DNA from: Mycolicibacterium mengxianglii | Lineage (GTDB): Bacteria > Actinomycetota > Actinomycetes > Mycobacteriales > Mycobacteriaceae | Reading direction: 5' to 3' | Assembly (NCBI RefSeq): GCF_015710575.1 | Contig: NZ_CP065373.1 | Location: 5,704,001-5,768,000, forward strand | DNA: 64,000 bases | Shown here: positions 15,659 through 26,092 of the stretch, piece by piece | How the letters are laid out: each line of letters starts with the position of its first letter | Numbering within the stretch: the first letter of the stretch is position 1 | Made by a program: the position numbers and the translations under genes | The notes under the pieces: generated by a model | The model's database searches: none | What the model was told of the DNA's origin: nothing | The model's input: the letters and a program-made list of their open reading frames with translations, nothing else

Positions 15659-17490
15659 TGAGCCTTAGCTCTTCGCGCCGCGACATGTGCGGCCATCCGG
15701 ACCGGACCATCTGCAAGTGGGCGGCCCCGGTAGTCGCCTCGCCGCTCGATGATCTCGAAGTAAACCTGGGAGCCGATCACCGTGGTGTAGGCATGCAGGT
15801 ACTCGCCGTCCGGGCTGCAGTCGTAGAGAATGTTCCGGCGCTGAAGGTCCGCCACGAAGTGATCCGCGAGGTTCAGTCGAGCCTGCAGATCGAGGTAGTA
15901 GTTGGCGGGTATCTGCAGTATGGGGGCGTCCGCTGGAAACGTGCTCAGGGTGCCGAAGATGTCGTCGGTGGTGAACGCGATGTGTTGCGGGTTCACCACA
16001 CCGGGAGACCACTTCCCTCGTCGTAGCAGCGGCCCGTTGAGCGCCACCCCGAATCGGGACGGCTGGGGCACGCGAAGGAGGTGACTGCGCACCAGTCCGT
16101 AGGGGCCGGGGTACTCGGCGACCTCCTCGGTACGCATCCCCAGCACTGATCGATAGAACAACACGCTTTCGTCGTAGCGATCGAAGGGCGCGGTAACGGA
16201 AACGTGGTCGAGGCCGGTTATCCCCGCACTGGCCTCCGTGTCGATCGTCGGCACCAGATCGAAGTCCCGTCGCCAATCCAGGCCACCACCCTCGGTGGAG
16301 ACGAAGAAAATAGACACACCATCCGGTGCTGCGACAGCGGGCAGATCGGCTTCGCCCGGCCGCACCACGCGCGGCAGGGCAGCCACATTGAGACCCTCGG
16401 CCGAAGCGGCGAATCCCGTTGGATCCTCGGCATCTAACCCAATCGCGGCCACCGCCAAGGAGTCGTCCTCGGGTGCATCGGCCGCGACGGTCAGCAGGAT
16501 GGTGGCCTCGGCCTGCGTCCACGCCGTCACCTTCTTCGAACGGTGCGTCGCCGACCGCGAGAAGCCCAGCGCGGCCAGCGCATGCTCTGCGCTGGCGAGA
16601 TTCGTCGGAGTGGCAGTCAGTTCGACAAAGGCTGCATCGATCTGCTGCTGCGGGCGGTGGCCGTCCAGCCCCGCTTCGAGCGCCCCCAGCGAGCGCACCG
16701 CATCGATGGCGGTCCGTACGGGTGACGACTGACGGAAGACGTCGTTGAACACCTCCAGCGACAGCGGGCCCCGGTACCCGGCGTCCAGTACCGCTGCGGT
16801 GAAGGCGACGAGGTCGAATGCCCCTTCACCGGGGAACAGCCGGTAGTGCCGACTCCACTGCAGGACGTCCATGTCCTTGTGCGGCGCGTCGGCGAGTTGG
16901 AGGAAGAAGATCTTGTCCCCCGGTACGTCGCCGAGCTCACCCACCGTGGACGCTCTGGACAGGATGTGGAAACTGTCCAGGCAGAGGCCGACGGCAGGGT
17001 GATCCGCTCGGCGGACCACCTCCCAAGACTGCCGCCAGAGATCGACCGTGCGCCCCCACGCCAATGCCTCGTAGGCGATTCGCATCCCGCGACGGCCCGC
17101 ACGGTCCCCCGCCGCACGCAATTGTGCGGCCAGCTCATCCATGTCGGCGACGGCGTCGGCCGACGCGTTGGAGCACACCAGGATCAGGTCGACCCCGAGT
17201 TCCGCCATGACGTCGAACTTGCGGTCGAGTCGGCTCAGGTTGCGCTGGAACTGCTGTGGATCGGTGCTGTCGAGATCACGGAACGGTTGATACAGGACGA
17301 TCTGCAGACCGAGTTCCTCACACCGCTCGCGGATCTGTTTCGGGCTCGACGTCGAGGCCACGAGATCGGGCTCGAAGAGTTCGATTCCGTGAAAGCCCGC
17401 ATGAGCCGCGGCGATGAGTTTGTCCTCGAGCGTCCCGGACAAGCACACCGTCGCGATGGTCTTCACGTGGCAATGCGGGGCGAGAGTCAT
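15652..17490 (-). CDS. quiC: 3-dehydroshikimate dehydratase, QuiC type (TIM barrel fused to HPPD-like domain)
   Basis: 612 residues. Residues 1 to about 275 form an AP-endonuclease-2/xylose-isomerase-like TIM barrel (KTIATVCLSGTLEDKL, FHGIELFEPD, LSLEVFND). The rest is a two-part vicinal-oxygen-chelate region like 4-hydroxyphenylpyruvate dioxygenase, with a retained metal triad: His in GLDHVSV, His in PQHIAF and Glu in YFEIIER. This fusion is the known QuiC1-type dehydratase, which turns 3-dehydroshikimate into protocatechuate. It is the last gene of the minus-strand operon, 73 bases after pcaDC, and feeds the PcaHG dioxygenase. What the HPPD-like half does is not clear from sequence. Confidence 0.85.
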   Translation of the reverse strand: MTLAPHCHVKTIATVCLSGTLEDKLIAAAHAGFHGIELFEPDLVASTSSPKQIRERCEELGLQIVLYQPFRDLDSTDPQQFQRNLSRLDRKFDVMAELGVDLILVCSNASADAVADMDELAAQLRAAGDRAGRRGMRIAYEALAWGRTVDLWRQSWEVVRRADHPAVGLCLDSFHILSRASTVGELGDVPGDKIFFLQLADAPHKDMDVLQWSRHYRLFPGEGAFDLVAFTAAVLDAGYRGPLSLEVFNDVFRQSSPVRTAIDAVRSLGALEAGLDGHRPQQQIDAAFVELTATPTNLASAEHALAALGFSRSATHRSKKVTAWTQAEATILLTVAADAPEDDSLAVAAIGLDAEDPTGFAASAEGLNVAALPRVVRPGEADLPAVAAPDGVSIFFVSTEGGGLDWRRDFDLVPTIDTEASAGITGLDHVSVTAPFDRYDESVLFYRSVLGMRTEEVAEYPGPYGLVRSHLLRVPQPSRFGVALNGPLLRRGKWSPGVVNPQHIAFTTDDIFGTLSTFPADAPILQIPANYYLDLQARLNLADHFVADLQRRNILYDCSPDGEYLHAYTTVIGSQVYFEIIERRGDYRGRPLADGPVRMAAHVAARRAKAHT

Positions 17491-17563
17491 TGTTGGCAGC
17501 CTTCTTTCACGACGATTACGCTGCTTCCAGCCACCGCCTCTTGGGCATCTTCAGCGGCCGGGG

Positions 17564-18739
17564 TCATCCGGCACCGGTGTCGTACTCCGACAACACCTTC
17601 GAAGCGATGCGAAACGCGGTGTTGGCATCGGGAACGCCGCAGTAGATGGCAGCCTGCATGATCAGCTCCTTGATCTCGTCGTTGCTCAAGCCGTTGCGGC
17701 GGCCCGCTCGAAGATGCATGGCGAGTTCTTCGTGGTGCCCGCGCGCGATGAGGGCGGTCAGTGTGATCATCGAGCGGCTTCGGCGGTCCAAACCGGGCCG
17801 GGTCCAGATACTGCCCCATGCGTACTCGGTGATCATGCGTTGAAAGTCGGCGGTCAGGTCGGTGGTGGCGGCCACGGCGCGGTCGACGTGTGCGTCGCCG
17901 AGCACCTCGCGCCGCACCACCATCCCAGCCCGGTAGACGTCCTCGGTGGTGACGGTCGCGGTGGAGTACGGGAATCCGGCGAGCTCACGGATCAGCGCGG
18001 CCACCCGGTCGGGCGCCTCCGCCGGTGCGAGGTGGCCCACACCGTCCAGCACCACGAGGTTTCCGTCCTGGACTCCGGATGCGATGCGCTGCAGTGAGTC
18101 CGGAGGAGTAGGTATGTCGTCGCGACCGGCGACCGCCAGCACGGGCGTCACGATCTTGGGCAGCTGCTCCGCAACGTCGAAAGCGGCCAGCGCCTCGCAC
18201 GTCAGCGCGTAACATTCCGGATCCGTGTGGCTCAAGCTGTCGAGCAGCGCTGCGCCGACGCCGGGTTCACGCTCGGTGAAGCCCGGCGCGAACCAGCGTT
18301 GAGGGGCCGCGGCGACCATCGGGGCAATGCCCTCGGCGCGCACGGTGGCGGCTCGGTCGCGCCAGCCGTCGGGGGTCCCGATCACCGCGCCGGTGCACAG
18401 CAGCGTCAGCGTGGCCACCCGATGCGGCACGTCGAGTGCGAGCTGCAGGCCGACACACCCTCCCACGGAATCTCCTGCATAGTGGAACTTCTCGGCGCCA
18501 TGTCGGTCCGCGAGTGCCACCACAGCCGTGGCGAGTTCGGCGATGGTAAACGGCTGGGCGCGGCCGCTTCGTCCGTGTCCGGGAAGATCCCATCCGACGA
18601 CCCGGGCATGTGTGGTCAGCCCTCGAGCAACCCCACCCCACAGCGTGGCCGCCGACGTGCCCAGCGACGAGCCGAGCAGGATCAGTGGTCCGGTGTCGGG
18701 TCCGCCGAAGTTGACGGTAGCCAAGGAGGGAACGGTCAC
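17564..18739 (-). CDS. pcaL: Fused 3-oxoadipate enol-lactonase / 4-carboxymuconolactone decarboxylase
   Basis: 391 residues. The N-terminal half is an alpha/beta hydrolase with nucleophile Ser in GDSVGGCVG and catalytic His in GVGHLAPAEAP. The C-terminal half (about residues 262-391) is a carboxymuconolactone decarboxylase domain (YAWGSIWTRPGLDRRSRS, ARGHHEELAMHLRAG, EIKELIMQAAIYCGVP). The PcaD-PcaC fusion (PcaL) is typical of actinobacteria. Together the domains convert 4-carboxymuconolactone to 3-oxoadipate. The start overlaps the pcaB stop by four bases. Confidence 0.9.
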   Translation of the reverse strand: MTVPSLATVNFGGPDTGPLILLGSSLGTSAATLWGGVARGLTTHARVVGWDLPGHGRSGRAQPFTIAELATAVVALADRHGAEKFHYAGDSVGGCVGLQLALDVPHRVATLTLLCTGAVIGTPDGWRDRAATVRAEGIAPMVAAAPQRWFAPGFTEREPGVGAALLDSLSHTDPECYALTCEALAAFDVAEQLPKIVTPVLAVAGRDDIPTPPDSLQRIASGVQDGNLVVLDGVGHLAPAEAPDRVAALIRELAGFPYSTATVTTEDVYRAGMVVRREVLGDAHVDRAVAATTDLTADFQRMITEYAWGSIWTRPGLDRRSRSMITLTALIARGHHEELAMHLRAGRRNGLSNDEIKELIMQAAIYCGVPDANTAFRIASKVLSEYDTGAG

Positions 18740-19935
18740 GTCGGGTCCTTGACGAATCGGCGCGCCCGACTCAATGTCGAGTCGATCAACCGGTCCACCG
18801 CGCCGGTGTACTCGGGAAGCTCTGAGCGACCCGTCAACTCAGCCATGCTGCGTTGTTCGGACAGCAGCCCCGCTGCAGCGGCGAGGTTGGCGGCGGCTCG
18901 AGCCTCGTCGATCCGTAGCCCTGAGACCAGTTCGGAGGTGTGCGCGGCGGCGACGACCGTGTGCCGCGCCAGGGTACGCAGGGTGCCCCATTCCGCGTGC
19001 CAGGCGCCGTCGGAGCGTTCGTCGACGCTTGCGGCGGACGCGGCGTGCAGCGTGGCGCTCAGCGGTGCCGCAGTGAGCGCGGCTCGTCGGATCAACACCG
19101 ACCGGACCGGATTGTGCTTGTGTGGCATGGTCGATGAGCCGCCGCCACTGCCCTCGGTCATCTCGCCGACCTCGGGGCGACTCCCCGTCGCGACATCGGC
19201 GGCGATGTGTCCCCAGGCGTCGCAACAGGTCACCAGCGCATCTCCGATCCGGGTGATCGGAGAGCGGGTGGTGTGCCAAGGCAGTGCGGGCTCCAGTCGC
19301 AGTTCGTCTGCCAGGGCATCGCTCAGGGCGATGGCGCCGTCCACCGAACCTGCCAGTTCGGTGGCCGCCGCGAGGGTCCCCGCCCCGCCACCTACCTGCA
19401 CCGGGAGCTCAGACATCAGCCCGGCCAGAGGCTCGGCGGCGTCCAGAACGCCATCGAGCCAGCGGGCGACCCTCGCACCCAGCGTGCTTGGCAGCGCCGC
19501 CTGTGTCAGGGTGTGTGTCAATGCCGGTGCACTGCGGTGCCTTTCGGCGAGATCGGTCAAGGACCGGACCTGGGCGGCGCACTCGTCGGCAATCCTGCTG
19601 AGGGCGGCCCGCGCACAGACGATCAATGCGGTGTCGAGCACGTCCTGGCTCGTCAGACCGCGGTGCAACCAGCGGGCCGTTGGCGTGTCCGAGCGCTCCC
19701 GCAGCAGCGCGACCAAGGCGCTGACGGGGTTGCCGTCAGCGTCGGCGCGGCGGGCGATCGTCTCGGCGTCATCGGCCATCAGGGAAAGTTCGGCGCGCGC
19801 GTCCGTCGGGGCGATGCCCGCGGTCACCAGGCCGTCGAGCCACGCCTGCTCCACGGCCACCATCGCGGCGAGAAAGGCCTGGTCGCTCATCAGGTCGCCC
19901 GCAAGGTGATCCCCCGGCCAGAACAGATCGGTCAC
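18736..19935 (-). CDS. pcaB: 3-carboxy-cis,cis-muconate cycloisomerase
   Basis: 399 residues of the fumarase/aspartase superfamily. The signature loop is GGSSTMPHKHNPVRS; earlier motifs are LHRGLTSQDVLDTA and TLTQAALPSTLG. PcaB cyclises 3-carboxymuconate to 4-carboxymuconolactone. The protein is somewhat shorter than the usual 450 residues; the C-terminal end looks trimmed but all active-site loops are present. Four-base overlaps link it to pcaG and pcaL. Confidence 0.9.
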   Translation of the reverse strand: MTDLFWPGDHLAGDLMSDQAFLAAMVAVEQAWLDGLVTAGIAPTDARAELSLMADDAETIARRADADGNPVSALVALLRERSDTPTARWLHRGLTSQDVLDTALIVCARAALSRIADECAAQVRSLTDLAERHRSAPALTHTLTQAALPSTLGARVARWLDGVLDAAEPLAGLMSELPVQVGGGAGTLAAATELAGSVDGAIALSDALADELRLEPALPWHTTRSPITRIGDALVTCCDAWGHIAADVATGSRPEVGEMTEGSGGGSSTMPHKHNPVRSVLIRRAALTAAPLSATLHAASAASVDERSDGAWHAEWGTLRTLARHTVVAAAHTSELVSGLRIDEARAAANLAAAAGLLSEQRSMAELTGRSELPEYTGAVDRLIDSTLSRARRFVKDPT

Positions 19936-20500
19936 CGCGGGTGTCCCGGGTAGCGCAGGAAAACTGTCTCGGGTTTGCCTGGGGCGCTCTGCAATTGGAT
20001 GTCGAAGTGCAACCCGTCGGCCTCGCGGGTGGCAATGAGGGTGCTGCGCCGTTCCGGGGGCAGCGACGCGAGCAGCGGCTCGTCGTCGAGGTGCTCGCCG
20101 GGTACGTAGGCGCGGGTGAACAGCCGGTTGAGCAATCCACGCGCGAACACCGTGACCAGGATGAACCGCGCCGCTCCGGGCCGAGGTGCGCCGGGGACGA
20201 CGGTGGAGAAGCTGTACCGCCCGTCGTCACCGGTGCTTGCGCGACCCCACCCGGTGAAGGTGAAGCCGTCCCGGTGAAGGGAGCCGGGTGATGAGGGGAC
20301 CGCGCCGTCGGCGCCTGCCTGCCAGATCTCCAGTAGTGCGTCGGGGACGGGCCGGCCGTCACCGTCGCCGACGACGCCCGACAACTGCACGGCATCGGGC
20401 GAGCCGGGCGGTACCAGTTCATTGCACCGGTCGTACGGCAGGGCGTAGCCGAAGAAGGGGCCGACAGTCTGCCCCGGGGTGGGAGCCAACAGCGCTGCCA

Positions 20501-20501
<1 letters not shown>
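19932..20501 (-). CDS. pcaG: Protocatechuate 3,4-dioxygenase, alpha subunit
   Basis: 189 residues from the ATG at 20501, chosen because it overlaps the pcaH stop (TGATG) and gives the canonical start APTPGQTVGPFFGYALPY. The beta-sandwich core includes LEIWQAGADG and GWGRASTGDDGRYSFSTVVPG. The alpha subunit pairs with PcaH but does not bind iron. It shares the ring-opening reaction on protocatechuate. Confidence 0.92.
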
Positions 20502-21307
<806 letters not shown>

Positions 21308-21344
21308 GTTGGTGGCTCCGGATTGAACTGGTGGAATGCGGGTT

Positions 21345-22703
21345 TCAGTGGTCGACGAGTTGCCGTGCAGAGCCGGGAGTCTTGTCGCCCAGCTGCGCAG
21401 TCGGCACGTCCTTGGTCTCCTTCGCCGTGAGTGCGGCAGCCGTGGCGATGAGGCAGACGACGGCAGTGAAGATGCTGATGACCACCCAGCCGCCTTCCTG
21501 TACCCCGCCGAGTGCGGTGACGATTGCCGGCGCGAAACCGGCTACCAGGAAGCCCAATTGGGTGCCGATGGCGAGCCCCGAGAATCTGACCTGGGTCGCG
21601 AACATCTCGCCGTAGAACGAGGGCCACACCGCGTTGGCCGCCGCGTATCCGAACGAGAAGGTGGCGATCGCCAACGCGAACATCAGCACCGTGTTCTCGC
21701 CGCTCATGGACAGCAGGTAGAAGGGCATGAGCGCTGCCGAGGAAAGCGCGCCGTAAATGAACACCGGCTTGCGTCCGATGCGATCTGCGAGCTTGCCGAA
21801 CAGCGGCTGGGTGAACAGGGCGACGATGTTCGCCACCACGACCAGCCACAACGTCTCGTCAGCGTCGAGGCCCATCTTCTTGCCGTAGGCAATGGCCAGG
21901 TTGGCGAACACGGTCGACACCGCGGCGATGAAGGCGCAGAAGATCACCCGGATCACATCGCGCCAGTGGTTGCGCATCAACGGCACCAGTGGCATCCGCG
22001 CGATGGTGCCTGCGGCCTTGGCGTCCTCGAATTCCGGCGTTTCGTGCAGGCGCCGACGGATGAAGTAAGCGACCACCACGACGACGGCGCTCAGCCAGAA
22101 CGGAACCCGCCATCCCCAGGAGTACAGCGCCTCGTCGGGCAGCGCCACGATCGGGATGACGACGATCGACGCGAGGATGAGGCCGCCCTGGGTGCCCGTC
22201 AATGTCCACGAGGTGAAGAAGGCTCGCTGGTGGTTGGGGGAATGTTCCAGGGTCAAGGAGCTGGCGCCGGCCTGCTCGCCTGCTGCTGAGAAGCCTTGCA
22301 ATAACCGGCACGTCACCAGGAGCAGGGGTGCAATTGCGCCGACCGTCGCATACGTCGGCAGGCACCCGATGGCGAACGTCGACACGCCCATCAGGATCAG
22401 GGTGAACATCAAGACGTTCCGCCGGCCGATCCGGTCGCCGAAGTGACCGATCACGAAAGCACCGACCGGCCGGGCTATGTAGGCCACACCGAGAGTGGCA
22501 AACGACTGCGCCAGCGCAACCGTCTCATTGCCCTCGGGGAAGAAGACCTTCGGGAATACCAGTGCCGCAACGAAACCGAACACGAAGAAGTCGTAGTATT
22601 CGACGGCACTGCCCATGAAGCTGGCCAGCGCTGCCTTCTTCGGCGTACGTTCAGGTGCCCCTGTCGGCGTACCGTCGGGCGGACTGCTGTTCGTGATGCT
22701 CAT
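21345..22703 (-). CDS. MFS transporter, metabolite:H+ symporter (MHS) family
   Basis: 452 residues with twelve predicted membrane segments. MHS hallmarks: SAVEYYDFFVFG at the first helix, GHFGDRIGRRNVLM in loop 2-3, SSLTLEHSPNHQRAFF and GWRVPFW. The family includes the shikimate permease ShiA and proline/betaine transporters. Position between shikimate dehydrogenase and pcaH makes quinate, shikimate or protocatechuate the likely cargo. A strong AGGAGG precedes the start, nine bases after the dehydrogenase gene. Confidence 0.88.
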   Translation of the reverse strand: MSITNSSPPDGTPTGAPERTPKKAALASFMGSAVEYYDFFVFGFVAALVFPKVFFPEGNETVALAQSFATLGVAYIARPVGAFVIGHFGDRIGRRNVLMFTLILMGVSTFAIGCLPTYATVGAIAPLLLVTCRLLQGFSAAGEQAGASSLTLEHSPNHQRAFFTSWTLTGTQGGLILASIVVIPIVALPDEALYSWGWRVPFWLSAVVVVVAYFIRRRLHETPEFEDAKAAGTIARMPLVPLMRNHWRDVIRVIFCAFIAAVSTVFANLAIAYGKKMGLDADETLWLVVVANIVALFTQPLFGKLADRIGRKPVFIYGALSSAALMPFYLLSMSGENTVLMFALAIATFSFGYAAANAVWPSFYGEMFATQVRFSGLAIGTQLGFLVAGFAPAIVTALGGVQEGGWVVISIFTAVVCLIATAAALTAKETKDVPTAQLGDKTPGSARQLVDH

Positions 22704-22712
22704 GGGTTCCTC

Positions 22713-23642
22713 CTACATTCCTCGTTGAAGTGGGGTTTGCATCGCGGATTGCTCAGCGAGAGTGCGAAAATGGCGCGACATTCGGCCGGTATCCGGCGTG
22801 ATCCCGGTGATCAGCTCGAAGGCGATGCTGGCTTGGTGCACGGCCATGTAACCGCCGTCGAGCGTTCGGCAACCAGCCCGGCGTGCCGCGGTGAGCAGCG
22901 CGGTGTCCAATGGCCGGTAGACGATGTCGGCCACCCACAGGCCGGGGTGCAGCAGTGCTGCGTCAAAGGGCATGCCCGGGTGATCCGCCATGCCGGTGGG
23001 CGTGCAGTGCACGACACCGTCGCTGTGCGGCAACAAGATCGACAGCTTGTCGAATGCCGACGCATCGACTCGCGCGTCACGATGCCGCGCGGCGAGTTCC
23101 TCGGCGAGCACGACAGCGCGGTCGACGTCGAGATCGACGACGGTCAGGTGCTCGGCGCCCAGATCCAGGAGCGCATGTCCGACGGCCGCACCCGCTCCCC
23201 CGGCTCCCAGCAGCACCACGTTGGTGGTGACGGCGCCGGGCAGACCTTCGACGAATCCCCTGCCGAACCCCGGCGCGTCGGTGTTGTAGCCGACGGTGCG
23301 GTCGCAGTGCCCCTCCCCCGATGGCTGCGCTCCTGCATGCGGTTCGAAGACCACGGTGTTCACCGCGCCTAGCGCGGCCGCGTCGTCATCGAGTGCGTCT
23401 AGATGTGGAATCACCAGCTGCTTGCACGGGTGCGTGATGTTGAGCGCGTTGAAGCCGAGAGTGCGCGCCCAGGTCAGGATCTCCCCGATCCGGTCGGGGG
23501 CGAGGCCGACGGCGTTGAGGTCGATGGCGCGGTAAACGTAGTCGAGCCCGTTGGCGCGGCCCTCGGCCATGTGCAGCGCCGGGGTCAGCGACGGACCCAC
23601 ACCCTGTCCGACGAGACCGACCAGATACGGGCTGGGAGACAC
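22713..23642 (-). CDS. Quinate/shikimate dehydrogenase (AroE family)
   Basis: 309 residues. Substrate motif PSLTPALHM replaces the S-x-S-P-x-M-H of biosynthetic AroE, as seen in quinate/shikimate dehydrogenases. Catalytic Lys is in NITHPCKQ and Asp in YNTDAPGF. The nucleotide motif GAGGAGAAVGHALL is followed by VVDLD, an acidic residue favouring NAD over NADP. It oxidises shikimate or quinate to dehydro forms that QuiC then dehydrates. It is the first gene of the operon, starting with GTG at 23642 just downstream of a nested palindrome. It is most probably catabolic. Confidence 0.88.
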   Translation of the reverse strand: MSPSPYLVGLVGQGVGPSLTPALHMAEGRANGLDYVYRAIDLNAVGLAPDRIGEILTWARTLGFNALNITHPCKQLVIPHLDALDDDAAALGAVNTVVFEPHAGAQPSGEGHCDRTVGYNTDAPGFGRGFVEGLPGAVTTNVVLLGAGGAGAAVGHALLDLGAEHLTVVDLDVDRAVVLAEELAARHRDARVDASAFDKLSILLPHSDGVVHCTPTGMADHPGMPFDAALLHPGLWVADIVYRPLDTALLTAARRAGCRTLDGGYMAVHQASIAFELITGITPDTGRMSRHFRTLAEQSAMQTPLQRGM

Positions 23643-23654
23643 CGGCCACCGTCC

Positions 23655-23691
23655 TACTCAATGTACTAACTAGTACGTTCGCAATTGAGTA
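23655..23691. promoter_or_regulatory. Nested palindromic operator upstream of the shikimate-protocatechuate operon
   Basis: Outer arms TACTCAAT (23655-23662) and ATTGAGTA (23684-23691) are perfectly complementary. Inside lies GTACTAACTAGTAC (23663-23676), itself palindromic except at its centre. It sits 13-49 bases upstream of the dehydrogenase start codon, in the short gap after the TetR gene. It is the natural binding site for the TetR-type regulator at 23740. Confidence 0.6.
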
Positions 23692-23739
23692 CAGCACTGT
23701 GACCTACGTCTCGTCAAGCAATTTCTGTGAGCTGGGCCG

Positions 23740-24381
23740 TCAGGTGGCGGTCAGCCAGCCGACAACGACGTCGCCGATCATGCGGCGGAGGTGGGCTCTG
23801 CGCATCACCTCGGTCAAGTCCACGTCGAACAGGAACCCAAAGGTGTACTGGTTGGCCACCTGGAACACGCAGTAGGAGCTGATCAGGAGGTGCACGTCGA
23901 GTGCCTCGACATCAGCGCGGAAGACCCCCTGCTCGCGCCCTCGGGCGAGGATCTCGTCCAGGAGTGAGGTTGCGGGCTGCGCCAGGCTGCGGAGGGAGTC
24001 GAGACGGCCGATGTACTCACCGCGGTGGATGTTCTCGATCGCCACCAAACGTATGAAGGCCTGGTGATCAAGGTGATGATCGAAGGTCAGTTCGGCCAGT
24101 CTGCGCATGGCGATCACCGGGTCGACGTGATCGACCTGTAAGCGCTGCTCGGCCTCCCGGATCCCTCGGTAGGCGTTCTCCAGCACGGCCATGTACAGGC
24201 CCTCTTTGCCGCCGAAGTAGTAGTAGATCATCCGCTTGGTGGTACGGGTGCGTAAGGCGATCTCGTCGACCCGAGCACCCGAAAAACCCGACTCCGCGAA
24301 CACCTCGGTGGCAACAGCAAGAAGGTCGGCGCGGGTGCGCTCGGGATCGCGCTGCAGCTCGGGGCGGGGTTCGCCAGTCAC
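23740..24381 (-). CDS. TetR family regulator of the shikimate-protocatechuate cluster
   Basis: 213 residues. The helix-turn-helix is ARVDEIALRTRTTKRMIYYYFGGKEGLY in outline (about residues 38-66), and the C-terminal domain includes HLDHQAFIRLVAIENIHRGEYI, resembling the TetR_C group of aromatic-catabolism repressors. Same strand as and upstream of the operon, 97 bases from the dehydrogenase start. Known regulators of pca genes are mainly IclR, LysR or LuxR types, so a TetR here is a less usual choice. Binding to the nested palindrome is inferred. Confidence 0.85.
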   Translation of the reverse strand: MTGEPRPELQRDPERTRADLLAVATEVFAESGFSGARVDEIALRTRTTKRMIYYYFGGKEGLYMAVLENAYRGIREAEQRLQVDHVDPVIAMRRLAELTFDHHLDHQAFIRLVAIENIHRGEYIGRLDSLRSLAQPATSLLDEILARGREQGVFRADVEALDVHLLISSYCVFQVANQYTFGFLFDVDLTEVMRRAHLRRMIGDVVVGWLTAT

Positions 24382-24434
24382 GTCGCGAGCTTACTGATGA
24401 ACCTGTCTGTCGCTCTGACGGGGACATTCCGCCC

Positions 24435-24470
24435 GCATGGGGCCCGGTCCACGACCGGGCAACCCCATGC
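24435..24470. terminator. Strong hairpin terminator between MHS transporter and TetR genes
   Basis: GCATGGGG-CCCGGTC (24435-24449) pairs fully with GACCGGG (24453-24459) and CCCCATGC (24463-24470), apart from a CAA bulge, leaving a 3-base loop. It lies 58 bases downstream of the MHS transporter stop on the minus strand, so it probably ends the HisD-like/MHS transcript. It has no T tract. Confidence 0.6.
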
Positions 24471-24527
24471 TTAACGGTATCTACCGGCAGACGAGTCTCG
24501 CGTAGACATCGGATTCCGGACCGAGGG

Positions 24528-25886
24528 TCACGTCGCCGATTTGGCCGGCGCCGCGAGTTCTGCCGTCAGCTGCGTGTCGATCTCATCGAGCTCCAGGTGC
24601 CTGCGGTCACGGGCGAACGAGATGGCAACCATGGCGATCAACGTGGTCACGATCGCGAAGGTGATGACCATCCAGAGTCCCCCGTCGGCCCACAGGACCA
24701 TGGCGCTGGCGAGCGCCGGGGTGAAGCTGGCCAGCAGGATCGACGCCATCTGGTAGCCAATGGAGATTCCCGAATAGCGCAGGGCCGTCGGGAACAACTC
24801 GCAGTACAGCGCCGGCAGCGGTGCGTAAACCATCGCGTGCCCCAGAGCCAGGAAGATCGTGACGCCGGCGATGATGCCCCAGAGTTGACCGGTGTGCACC
24901 AACTCGAAAATCGGCCAGGCCGTGACGACGATGATCGCACCGCCGATGAGGAAGGTCTTCACCCGACCGATGCGGTCCGAGAGCCGTCCGAACACGGGGA
25001 TCATGATGATGTTCGCCGTGGCACCGACCATGGAGGCGATCAGACCGTACGACCGTGGCGCGCCGAGCGTGGTGGTCACATAGGACAGCACGAAAGTGGT
25101 GAACAGGTAATAGTTTCCAGCTTCGGCGAAGCGGCCGAAGATGGCGATCAGCAGCGGCTTCTTGTAGTTGCGGAGCAGAACCACGGCGGGGGCTTTCCGC
25201 TTCTCGAGCTCAGCCTCCATCTTGGCTTTCTCCGTCAGGAAGGCTGGGCTCTCAGCGGCCCGCAGCCGGATGAACAGGCCGACGAAGGCCAGCACAATGG
25301 CCAACAGGAACGGGATTCGCCATCCCCACTCGTCGAATGCGTCACCGGAGATCCAGGACGACAGCGAGACGACGGCAGTCCCGAGCAGCAGTCCTGCGGA
25401 GACACCGATCTGAGGCCAGGAGCCGAACAATCCCCGCTTCGCCCGAGGTGAGTTCTCGACCGCGATGATCGCCGCGCCACCCCACTCGCCGCCGACGGCG
25501 AAGCCCTGCGCCAGTCGCAGCACGCACAGCAGCAGCGGTGCGGCGACACCGATCTGTGCGTAGGTGGGCAAGAATCCGATGGCCGCGGTCGCCGCCGTCA
25601 TGATCGAGAAGGTCATGATGAGCGTGGCTTTCCGGCCGATCCGGTCGCCGAGATGACCGGATACGAAGGCGCCGACCGGCCGGGCCAGGAATCCGACACC
25701 GAAGGTGGCCAGCGAAACGATCTGACCGATGGAACCGGGCAGGTTCGGGAAGAAGAGATGTCCGAAGACGAGCGCGGCGGACGTTCCGTAGACCGTGTAC
25801 TCGTACCATTCGACAATTGCGCCGATGGTGCCGGACTGCACAGATCGTCGGCGGAGCTTCTCCGGCGTGAGGGTGGCGGTGGCCAT
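24528..25886 (-). CDS. MFS transporter, metabolite:H+ symporter (MHS) family
   Basis: 452 residues from the ATG at 25886 (MATATLTPEKLRRRSV); a longer in-frame leader exists but is not MHS-like. Signatures: TIGAIVEWYEYTVYG, SGHLGDRIGRKATLI, VGGEWGGAAIIAVENS, GWRIPFLLA. It resembles the proline/betaine/shikimate symporters. It follows the HisD-like gene by 206 bases on the same strand and probably imports that enzyme's substrate. It is clearly different from the MHS protein at 21345. Confidence 0.87.
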   Translation of the reverse strand: MATATLTPEKLRRRSVQSGTIGAIVEWYEYTVYGTSAALVFGHLFFPNLPGSIGQIVSLATFGVGFLARPVGAFVSGHLGDRIGRKATLIMTFSIMTAATAAIGFLPTYAQIGVAAPLLLCVLRLAQGFAVGGEWGGAAIIAVENSPRAKRGLFGSWPQIGVSAGLLLGTAVVSLSSWISGDAFDEWGWRIPFLLAIVLAFVGLFIRLRAAESPAFLTEKAKMEAELEKRKAPAVVLLRNYKKPLLIAIFGRFAEAGNYYLFTTFVLSYVTTTLGAPRSYGLIASMVGATANIIMIPVFGRLSDRIGRVKTFLIGGAIIVVTAWPIFELVHTGQLWGIIAGVTIFLALGHAMVYAPLPALYCELFPTALRYSGISIGYQMASILLASFTPALASAMVLWADGGLWMVITFAIVTTLIAMVAISFARDRRHLELDEIDTQLTAELAAPAKSAT

Positions 25887-26092
25887 GATTCTCCGATCGG
25901 ATGGGGCGACGTCACCGTCGGTGACGTTGGTTCGGGGTTGGTCCTCGCTGCTTGGGACCCTCGGGTGTGGCGAGATCAGCGGGTGGTGCATCCGCCGTCG
26001 GTGATGGAGTGCCGGTGGCCGGCACTGCGGAGCGCCGCCGTGTCGGTTCTCTCGACGGTTGCTGTCCGATCAATGCCGGCCATGCGTCTTTG

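Noticed and set aside
18227..19909. 560-codon plus-strand frame over pcaB and pcaL
   Set aside because: Ser/Arg/Ala-rich random composition. The minus strand carries pcaB and pcaL with full signature motifs and overlapping starts.
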